64,000 bases of DNA from an uncultured Anaeroplasmataceae bacterium (GTDB lineage: Bacteria; Bacillota_I; Bacilli_A; Acholeplasmatales; Anaeroplasmataceae). Numbering within the stretch: the first letter of the stretch is position 1; the number at the start of each line of letters is the position of its first letter. The translations under genes and the position numbers were made by a program. The notes beneath the pieces were generated by a model, which saw only the letters and a list, made by a program, of their open reading frames with translations, was not told where the DNA came from and did no database searches. Location: contig CAJTXR010000004.1 in NCBI GenBank assembly GCA_910584005.1, positions 1-64,000 on the forward strand. The letters run 5' to 3'. Shown here piece after piece: positions 52,869-60,500 of the stretch.

Positions 52869-53072
52869 TTGAAAAATTCATTATATGAACTTCGAAAAAG
52901 TCATAAATATACCCAAGAAGAACTAGCGAAAAAACTTGGTGTTACTAGACAGACCATTATTTCCATAGAACAGGGAAAGTATATTGCATCTTTGCCTTTA
53001 GCTTTGAAAATGGCAAAAATCTTTGAAATTCCTTTAGAAGAAATTTTTGATTTGGAAGAAGGTGAATTCTAG
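52869..53072 (+). CDS. Small XRE-family transcriptional regulator
   Basis: A 67-residue single-domain HTH_3 protein (LYELRKSHKYTQEELAKKLG, then TRQTIISIEQGKY). The TTG at 52869 is chosen, eight bases after GAGGGG; an in-frame GTG at 52860 overlaps that site. Its stop codon overlaps the GTG start of the membrane protein that follows. Size and sequence match the YozG/YvaO type that commonly pairs with small membrane proteins. Confidence 0.88.
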   Translation: MKNSLYELRKSHKYTQEELAKKLGVTRQTIISIEQGKYIASLPLALKMAKIFEIPLEEIFDLEEGEF

Positions 53073-53524
53073 TGGAAAATAAAGAAAAGATCAAAAAAGG
53101 AATCAAAATCCGTTTAATTGTAATGAGTTTATCTACAGTACTTCCTATTTTATTATTAATCTTTTTTGAATTACCATTCTTTAAAGATCAGCTAGTTGTA
53201 TATAAGGATATTGAGGTTTTACGATATGCAATATTTGTTCTTTTAGAAGGGTACATTGGATTTAAAATATATCGCTATATTCGTTTTTTAAGTGATTCAG
53301 AATATGCTGATTTATTTGTTTTAAGAAAAAATGATGAAAGATTAAACTTTATTCGTTTAAAAACGAATGCTTTAGCAATAAAAATATTCATTTATGTTGA
53401 TGGAATAGCGTTAATTACTGCAGGGTTTTTAAATGCAGCTGTATTTTATACCTTATTAAGTGTAATGGGTGCGGTGTTGTTGATTTACTCTGGTGTATAC
53501 ATATATTATTCAAAAAAATATTAA
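53072..53524 (+). CDS. Small membrane protein paired with XRE regulator
   Basis: A 150-residue protein with four hydrophobic helices (about 12-33, 43-60, 100-118 and 122-143). Between helices two and three it has KNDERLNFIRLKT, similar in place and type to the DER loop of the protein at 49349. It begins at GTG on the last base of the regulator stop codon. Function unknown; likely a sensor or transporter-like partner of the XRE protein. Confidence 0.75.
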   Translation: MENKEKIKKGIKIRLIVMSLSTVLPILLLIFFELPFFKDQLVVYKDIEVLRYAIFVLLEGYIGFKIYRYIRFLSDSEYADLFVLRKNDERLNFIRLKTNALAIKIFIYVDGIALITAGFLNAAVFYTLLSVMGAVLLIYSGVYIYYSKKY

Positions 53525-53545
53525 TTCAATATATAAAAAAAATCG

Positions 53546-53574
53546 AAGGGAATCTAAAATGATTCTCTTTTTTT
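53546..53574 (+). terminator. Terminator after the XRE-membrane pair
   Basis: AGGGAATC (53547-53554) pairs with GATTCTCT (53561-53568), with one wobble, and leads into a T-run. It marks the edge of the accessory region that follows. Confidence 0.75.
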
Positions 53575-53631
53575 ATTGTAAATTCAAAATCAAATATACA
53601 GAACTTTGTTAAAATATGATATAATAAATAA

Positions 53632-53715
53632 AAATTAAATGATGCTCAAAGTGTGGGAATGGCTGCTAGTGCCTATTCAGGCATTGTTTCAGGATTGGTG
53701 ATGTGTATGGTATGA
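53632..53715 (+). pseudogene. Truncated 3' end of a lost coding sequence, coupled to the next gene
   Basis: A reading frame of LNDAQSVGMAASAYSGIV... type residues is open from a stop at 53629-53631 to TGA 53713-53715. The TGA overlaps ATG 53712 of the next gene as ATGA, a translational-coupling junction. The residues are small and glycine/alanine rich, like the tail of a membrane or RHS-type protein. No credible ribosome site exists for a stand-alone start (GTG 53653 or ATG 53659). I read it as the stub left after deletion of an upstream gene. Confidence 0.45.
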
Positions 53716-54623
53716 TAAAGAAAACAATTCATTTAAATTTTCATATTAAATTTTCAGAACATTTAGATAATACAAGTTATTTGTATGGATCATTTTATGA
53801 AAAAGATAATGACTCAGAGCTTTTCACTCAATATAAAGAAGAAAATTATATTTTTAAGTTAGATAGTGAATATAATGTTGAGGGACAGAATTACGTTTCA
53901 AACCGTATTTGGGTTGACTTGGTTTATTATAAAGACCAGCATTTTATATTTAAATATCAAGATGATGAGCACCAGTATTTTCAAACTTTAAACCACAAAA
54001 AAATATCAATACCACTAACGGATAATAAAAGTTATATTTTTTTATTAGATCATTTGTTTATTTTTGATCCAAAGGATAAAAACAATAATAATATTCTAAT
54101 TTATAACAATAATTTGGATAAAATCGTTGATTTTAATATTTCTTATAATAATCTTTTAGATTGTTATAGAGAGAAAGATAAGATAGAATTTTATGAAAAA
54201 TTATCATTATGCTTGAGTGATTATACTATTATTCATTATAAGAAAATGGCCGATAAATACTTAGTCATTGCATTTAAAGAAAATTATCAATATTATATTC
54301 TCAGACTAAATACAAATTTTGATATTCAATCTTGTAAAAAGATTATTGATGAAGAAAAATATATTTTCTGTAATTTCTATAAATATAAAGAATTTTATTA
54401 TTTTATTTTCACTAAGAATGAAACAAATTATTTGATTATGAAATGTAATTCTAATTTTGATATATTAGATGAAGAAAAAATAAAGTCTTATCGATGTGAT
54501 ATAATAACTTTGAATGATAATTTATGCTTAATCATTGATGACCCAAAAAGATATGATAAATTTCAAAAACAATTTAAAAATCAAGAGCTAATGGGAAATT
54601 CTAGTTTATTGATTTTAAATTAA
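53712..54623 (+). CDS. Hypothetical protein, possible orphan immunity-type gene
   Basis: A 303-residue protein with no signal peptide or membrane helices. It is rich in tyrosine, asparagine and lysine and built of repeated short strands with pairs such as YIFLLD, YYIL and YLIM, suggesting a beta-propeller or beta-sheet fold. ATG 53712 is chosen for its ATGA overlap with the truncated frame upstream and a GGTGAT site; GTG 53703 is an alternative. It stands at the edge of a cluster containing an RHS protein. An immunity role for a lost toxin is a guess from position only. Confidence 0.6.
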   Translation: MIKKTIHLNFHIKFSEHLDNTSYLYGSFYEKDNDSELFTQYKEENYIFKLDSEYNVEGQNYVSNRIWVDLVYYKDQHFIFKYQDDEHQYFQTLNHKKISIPLTDNKSYIFLLDHLFIFDPKDKNNNNILIYNNNLDKIVDFNISYNNLLDCYREKDKIEFYEKLSLCLSDYTIIHYKKMADKYLVIAFKENYQYYILRLNTNFDIQSCKKIIDEEKYIFCNFYKYKEFYYFIFTKNETNYLIMKCNSNFDILDEEKIKSYRCDIITLNDNLCLIIDDPKRYDKFQKQFKNQELMGNSSLLILN

Positions 54624-54664
54624 TAAAATTAGAATAAGAAAATGATGTTCTAATTGATTTATGT

Positions 54665-54697
54665 AAAAAGGAATTACTAAAAAGTAATTCCTTTTTT
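54665..54697 (+). terminator. Strong intrinsic terminator
   Basis: AAAAAGGAATTACT (54665-54678) pairs with AGTAATTCCTTTTTT (54683-54697). It separates the unknown gene at 53712 from the RHS cluster. Confidence 0.92.
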
Positions 54698-54721
54698 AAT
54701 TTTAATATTCTTCAACTTTTT

Positions 54722-54751
54722 TTTACTTTTTTCTACAAAATATGCTACTAT
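54722..54751 (+). promoter_or_regulatory. Promoter of the tail-like/RHS gene cluster
   Basis: TTTACT (54722-54727) and TACTAT (54746-54751) have 18-base spacing, directly after the terminator. The RNA would begin near 54758 and include the short leader peptide. No other promoter was recognised up to the end of the RHS gene. Confidence 0.6.
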
Positions 54752-54775
54752 GGAGAGAAGTAGGAGGTAGTATAT

Positions 54776-54814
54776 ATGTTGAAAATGTCTTTTTTGATTT
54801 GGCTTAATCCTTAA
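54776..54814 (+). CDS. Probable 12-codon leader peptide
   Basis: A consensus TAGGAGGT site eight bases before ATG opens a frame encoding MLKMSFLIWLNP and then TAA. This is the best ribosome site in the region although no long gene uses it. AATCCTT near its end can pair with AAGGAT about 25 bases later, close to the next gene's start. It resembles regulatory leader peptides that sense translation. It could instead be a tiny hydrophobic effector. Confidence 0.45.
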   Translation: MLKMSFLIWLNP

Positions 54815-54857
54815 ATCTTTTTATATTCCAAAGGATATATTGAAAGGGTAAACAGGG

Positions 54858-55169
54858 ATGAAAAAGGATGCTATAATCAATCAATTGAAGAAAAATACAA
54901 ATCCAATCATAGTTGATAAATTAAATCATTTGCTAATATTTTTAGATAACTTTTTTTATTATTATGATTTGATGAATAAAACAAATTTTAATGAAGTCTT
55001 TTATTATTTATATATGGAAGAAGTCAATTATAATTACTTAGAAATATCTGACTTCATACACAAAAATTCTACTATGCAGGTTTACCGAATGGTAAAAAAA
55101 ATGGAAGAGTTTATTGCAAAAGTCTTAGAAGAACAGGAGTATAGGGTGTTAAAACAAGCTTTAAAATAA
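54858..55169 (+). CDS. Small helical protein, possible regulator of the cluster
   Basis: A 103-residue, mostly helical protein. The middle (about 55-80) reads YLEISDFIHKNSTMQVYRMVKKME, which could form a helix-turn-helix as in phage late regulators; this is uncertain. There is no signal peptide. It is first after the leader peptide and 116 bases before the tail-like gene. That gap contains a small ACAAC/GTTGT hairpin (55188-55203) without a T-run and nothing else recognisable. Confidence 0.6.
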   Translation: MKKDAIINQLKKNTNPIIVDKLNHLLIFLDNFFYYYDLMNKTNFNEVFYYLYMEEVNYNYLEISDFIHKNSTMQVYRMVKKMEEFIAKVLEEQEYRVLKQALK

Positions 55170-55285
55170 AAAATCAACAACAAAAATGTTGTCGTAACTT
55201 ATTTGGATACATGATAAAGTAAGTATAAATTGTGAGGCCAGCAATTGAAGTATTAAGATCTTAGTAGAAAAATAAGGAGAAAAAA

Positions 55286-56776
55286 ATGAAAGTAGAATTA
55301 AGAAAAAGAAAATTGAATAATTTAAGAAAAATTATAAAGGTTGATGAGTTAGGAAACCATCTTTCTTTTGATCCCATGTTTGTCAAAATTGATGAAGTGG
55401 AAAATAATGTGATACAAGAAGGTACAGCAATCACACCAGAAATTATAAATAAAGTCAATTGGCGTGATGAGTCTAAAATAGAATTTGCTTTGTTAGATTC
55501 TAATGCTTTACCTTCTGCAAAAGAAGGGGTAGTTCAAATTGTTTCCAAACAGAATGGCGAGGTTTGGTGTATTCCATCAACACAAGCCCCTTATCCTTTG
55601 GGAAATGTTGATTTGAGCCAATATATGACTAAAAGTGGCAAGGTATACGCTAGAGGAAAGAGTTTAGAGTATTTTAATTTAGATAAAGAAGCCAAAATAT
55701 TTTCCACTCGTACTAGAATTGGAGCAATTCCTGTAAGAGTAGAAGATGAAGCTATATTTAATGATGGTACCTATTTAGAATTTAACAAGGATAGAATGGA
55801 ATTATATCATCAATCTGCAATTTTTAAAATCACTTCTGAGGGAAAAATAAATCTAGAATCGCCAAGCTCTTCAAGTTTAAATTTAAGAGGAGGCAATATT
55901 CATATTGGTTCAAATAATAAAATATCTTTACAGGCAGCTGCAATCAATATGTCAGGTGATTTTTCTATTTCCACTCAAAATACAAGTGTAGAAGAAACTT
56001 CAGATCATATGAAATTTAATTGTCATACTAATTTAACACAGGCTTCTTATGGAAATCAAAATTTTCGTTTACAATTTTATCCTGATTATGTGCGAATTAT
56101 GCATGTGCAACCTACAGGGTATGATAAGAAAATTTTTCAGTTGAATACGGATGGAACGATCTTAATCAATGATGTGATTACTCCATTACAATTTCCATTG
56201 GGTTTCTCTAGTAGGGAAACTTCAGGGGTTACCTGGGGAAACATTGGTAAGGTTGGAAGATTCATTACGGATTGGAAAACATCTTCAGGTGGAGAAATTA
56301 TGTTTAGAGAAGACAATAATAAATTATTTGTGGGAATTGATGGAGTGTTCTATCAAAATGAGGGGATGTATAAAGTGGTTGATGAAAATTCTGTCAATCA
56401 ATTTATTCAAACTTATTTTGATAATAATTTTGAAAGATTATTTTTGGAACATATAAGCAAATACGAACAAAAACAAGATTTATTTAGCGGTAATAGTCAA
56501 GAAGTCGGATATACTCTTTTTGAAAGTACAAAGAAGTATAAAATTGATTTTGCTTCTTATTCTAACTCTACTCTAATTTTGACGATGATTTTTAAAGGAA
56601 CAGAATTGCAAAGTAAAAACCCTAGTATAACAGATTCTTTGGGTAATATTTATGAAGTGAATCAGTTTATCGCAACAGATGATCAATATGGAGATTATAT
56701 TGAGGTATTAGTATACAACTCAAGTCATAATTATTTAGGGCGTGCATATATCCGTAACTTGTATGAGTTAAGATAG
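55286..56776 (+). CDS. Phage tail-fibre/baseplate-like protein
   Basis: A 496-residue protein without a signal peptide, preceded by AAGGAG. The middle (about 150-330) has the repetitive short beta strands of phage fibre shafts, with phrases such as EGKINLESPSSSSLNLRGGNIHIG and a long run of N, S and G. The C-terminal part (about 350-496) looks globular, with ITDSLGNIYEVNQF. The order tail-like protein, small tail-associated protein, holin-like protein matches the end of a siphophage tail-lysis region. No capsid, terminase or lysin gene is present, so the locus is a remnant or a domesticated device. Confidence 0.6.
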   Translation: MKVELRKRKLNNLRKIIKVDELGNHLSFDPMFVKIDEVENNVIQEGTAITPEIINKVNWRDESKIEFALLDSNALPSAKEGVVQIVSKQNGEVWCIPSTQAPYPLGNVDLSQYMTKSGKVYARGKSLEYFNLDKEAKIFSTRTRIGAIPVRVEDEAIFNDGTYLEFNKDRMELYHQSAIFKITSEGKINLESPSSSSLNLRGGNIHIGSNNKISLQAAAINMSGDFSISTQNTSVEETSDHMKFNCHTNLTQASYGNQNFRLQFYPDYVRIMHVQPTGYDKKIFQLNTDGTILINDVITPLQFPLGFSSRETSGVTWGNIGKVGRFITDWKTSSGGEIMFREDNNKLFVGIDGVFYQNEGMYKVVDENSVNQFIQTYFDNNFERLFLEHISKYEQKQDLFSGNSQEVGYTLFESTKKYKIDFASYSNSTLILTMIFKGTELQSKNPSITDSLGNIYEVNQFIATDDQYGDYIEVLVYNSSHNYLGRAYIRNLYELR

Positions 56777-56789
56777 GAGAATAAAGATT

Positions 56790-57170
56790 ATGATTATAAA
56801 TTTAAAAATAAAAGAGGATAGAGTAATCGGGTATAGAACCTTTCCTATAGATTTAAATATAGAATATGTAGAAGTAGATGAAATTCCTCTAGATATTTTA
56901 TCAGGTAGATATACCTATAAAAATCATAAATTAATAGATATGGATGAATTAAAAAGTGAAACAAATCAACAACAATCTCCTAATTTATATGATAAAAAGA
57001 GTGCTTTAGAAGCCTTTGAAAAATATAAAAATGATGTTTTATATGGTATTATTCTAGAAGATGAAGAAACACATGTGAAAATCTTAAATTGGTATAAAGA
57101 TATCATAAAAAATGAGGAAATTGATAATACTCCTCCAAAAGAAATTCTAAAGTATTTGGAGGAAAAATAA
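56790..57170 (+). CDS. Small tail-associated-like protein
   Basis: A 126-residue acidic protein. The first half is beta-rich (VEVDEIPLDILSGRYTYKNHKLI), the second a helix (ALEAFEKYKNDVLYGIILEDEETHVKILNWYKDI). Short proteins of this layout commonly follow tail-fibre genes in Firmicutes phages, for example XkdW-like. Family assignment is by context and general look, not by a firm motif. AGGAG lies ahead of the start and only 13 bases separate it from the tail-like gene. Confidence 0.55.
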   Translation: MIINLKIKEDRVIGYRTFPIDLNIEYVEVDEIPLDILSGRYTYKNHKLIDMDELKSETNQQQSPNLYDKKSALEAFEKYKNDVLYGIILEDEETHVKILNWYKDIIKNEEIDNTPPKEILKYLEEK

Positions 57171-57172
57171 AA

Positions 57173-57517
57173 ATGAACTTAGAAATATTTTTATCCTTAT
57201 TAGGAACCTCATTAGGCTTTATATTAAGTTTGCTTACCTTAATTATAAAAATGAGTAAAAATAAAAAAGTCAAAAAAACTGCAGAACAAATGGTATCAAT
57301 TACCGAGCAACTCAACACTTTTATAATAGAAGCAGAACAATTTAAAAATTATACTGGAGCAGAAAAGAAAAATTTTGTATTGACCAAAATAAATCAATTT
57401 GCAATTGACAATAAAATAAAATTTTCTTTTGAAACCATTTCAAATAAAATTGAAGAAATTATATCTTTAACTAAAAATGTCAACTGCTCTATAAATAATC
57501 AAAAGGACTGGTTATAA
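57173..57517 (+). CDS. Holin-like membrane protein (LLH type)
   Basis: A 114-residue protein with one N-terminal transmembrane helix (about 5-27), a basic patch (KMSKNKKVKK) and a helical cytoplasmic part. The segment AEQFKNYTGAEKKNFVLTKINQFA, followed by FETISNKIEEII, has the pattern of LLH-family phage holins. GGAGG precedes the start. It lies four bases before the RHS gene; because that product has no signal peptide, a holin-type release role is attractive. That is inference. Confidence 0.55.
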   Translation: MNLEIFLSLLGTSLGFILSLLTLIIKMSKNKKVKKTAEQMVSITEQLNTFIIEAEQFKNYTGAEKKNFVLTKINQFAIDNKIKFSFETISNKIEEIISLTKNVNCSINNQKDWL

Positions 57518-57521
57518 TAAT

Positions 57522-60500
57522 ATGAAGAAAAAAACACTTACCTATTCTACCAGTCAAAGAGGAAAACTCACCTTAAATTTAAATGATAGACGCTTGAACT
57601 TTACACATTTAGATTTTAATGGGGGTGGAGTAATTCCAATTCCTATATTCCATGTTTATCAAAACAATGGAATAGATAAGGGGTATGGAACTGGATTTTG
57701 TTTAAATTTGGATCAATCCCTTACAAAAATAGATAATACATCAAAATATAAACTTTCTTTACCTGATGGAAGTAAAGAACTGTTTGAAGAAATCTATTAT
57801 TATCTAAATGAAGAAGATGAACGGGTATATCAAACCTCTTCTGGTCAAACCTTGCAAAGAAGCGATATAGAAGTTTTAGAGGATGGATCTTTACATTATG
57901 AAAATCATTTAATTCTTGTAGAACTTAAATCTAATACTGGATTAACATTAAAAAGTGATTATAAAGATTTTATCAATAGCGATTCTATCAATTTTAAACA
58001 TGAAGATATTGCTCAATTAGAAAAAGAAATACAACAATTAGAAAATAGTATAGAAGAAGCGAATAAAGATTTAGAAATTCAAAAAGTGAATTACGTTAAC
58101 GATACACAAGAGTATAAAGATGTTGGAGAAAGTAGAACCCAGTATCAAGATTCATCTAAGGAAGTAATGGAAGCACAATTGGCCGCCTATAACTTTGATA
58201 AAAAAGAAGGATTATATCGTGCAAAAATTCAATATTATAATAAGACAGAAAAAGAAAATAATATAGTTGGAGGGCTTGAAAGTAAAAATCCAAATGATTA
58301 TATTGCTGAAAATATTTATTATAAGGCTTCATTAAATAGATTTACTTTTAAAGATGAACTTGGTAGACATGCAGAAGGTTTTGCATTAATGGACAAATAC
58401 AAGGATAAGGATAAATTTGAACAAATTTCAGGCAATGTAAAATTAGCAGAATACTGTAGCCAACGTTTTACAGATGAAGTAGAAAGATTAAACCAAGAAA
58501 TACAAAAATTGGCTTTAGAAATGGACCAAGCTGATATTGAAAATCAAAAAAAGATTACTGCTTCTCAAAGCGACCTTATGACAAAAGAGGAGGACTATCT
58601 AAATAAGCAAAAAGCCTTAGAAGAATTACAAAATAAAAGATTAGAAGAATATTATAAAAAGATAGAGGAAAGAACAAAATTACATATTAATCAATATTCT
58701 CAACTTATACAACAGAAACAAAGTCAACTGAATGTACTTTACAAGCACATTCCAGAGCTTTATTTAATTAATGAGGAAGGTTTAATTTTTGGATATAATA
58801 AATATGGAAAACTTTGTACTATTTTTGATACGTATGAACATCAAGTGCTTATAGAATATAATGAAGATGACCAAATTAAAAGCATAGTAGATTCAGAAAA
58901 CCATAAAGTTGAATTGATTTATAATGGAAAGAAAAAACTAATTCGTTTAATCAATGATTATGAGGAGTTTATTGATTTTAACTATGAAGGAAATTATTTA
59001 ACGAGGTTTACTTATTCTAATGGGAATTGTTTTATTTTAAATTATATAAACAAGCAGCTTTTTAAAATTCAAGATGTTGATGGTATAGGATATCAAATAG
59101 AATACCAGAATAATTTAATTTCAAAACTCAAATCAATTTCTTTATCATCTCAAACTTCTTTAGAAGAATTATCATTCATTTATGATTCAAATTTAATTTC
59201 AATTTCTAATAATAAAAACCTTTTAACTTATCATTATTTATTTGACGATAAAAATTCATTAACAACGGAATATTGTTTAAAAGAAAACGAAATTGAGGAA
59301 ATAACCACATTTGATGATGGACTTCATCATTGTAATTTTACTATCTCTTCTAATAAAACACATTCTAAAATTTTAGATGTAGGACCTATGAGTATAGAAG
59401 ATATAAACTCCTTTACGGCAGAACCTTTAAACGCTTATTTAACGGATTACATTTTGTATGCACGAATAAAGGCAGATGTATCTGAAGGAATAAGACAAAG
59501 AAGAGTTACCGCATATTGTGAGCACTTCTATACGGATCAAGATACAGAATGCAGATGTGAAATAAGGTGTATGATGCATTATGAAACGCATTCTAAAGAA
59601 TATAGTGTATCTGTGAACCCTCAAATTAAAGGTGAACAAATTATAGCTATACCAGTTACTTTTGATGAAGATATAAACGGCCAAGTTTTAATTCCTAATC
59701 GGATTATGGTAAGTTTAGACTGTAGGGGAAATGATGGAGGGTGTGAATTACTGAATTTGGTTATGGCACAAGGAGAATTTATTTATTGTGAAAATAATGA
59801 AACTCATCATAAAGTATATGAATGTTTTAGTGAAGTTTCTTTTGTTAAAAATGAGCTTTTGGAAAAACAAGGGAGCTTCATTCAAAAAAAAGAAGTAAAT
59901 TATTTTTATAATCCTAAGGAATTATTAGAACAGCAAATCACAAAGCTCACTTATACAGAATACGATAAAGACTCTATGTTAATACATAGAGAAGTAAAAG
60001 AAATAAAAACGCAATTCATTTATAATACCTATAATAAAGTAATCAAAGAGTCTAATTCATTAGGAAATGTTATAGAGTATATTTATAATGCTCAAGGGGC
60101 TTGTATACAAAAGAAAAGTTATAATGAAATTCAACCGAATTTAGTAAATATTGAAGAATCAGAATTAGATAAAGATGGTAAGGTTATTTCTACAACAAAC
60201 GAATTGGGATATAAAACGACTTACCAACAGCTCAATCATAAGCCAGTTTCTTTAACTACACCAAATGGAAATATTTTATATATACATGATGACAATTCTG
60301 CAAAAACCTTATCTTCTGATGAGAATGGATTGGAAAATTATAATACTTGTATCTATGATCAAGGTAAACTTGTGGAGTATAAAACTGAGGGCATGCAATA
60401 TTCTTATACATATGATGAATTGGGGAAGGAAAAAGAACTATATATCAACAATAAAATATATTGTAGATTTATTGAAATTGAATCTATGTCCAAGATATAT

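Noticed and set aside
53639..53701. A 20-codon frame beginning MMLKVWEW
   Set aside because: It has no ribosome site, and the alternative frame has the ATGA junction with the next gene, which is better evidence.
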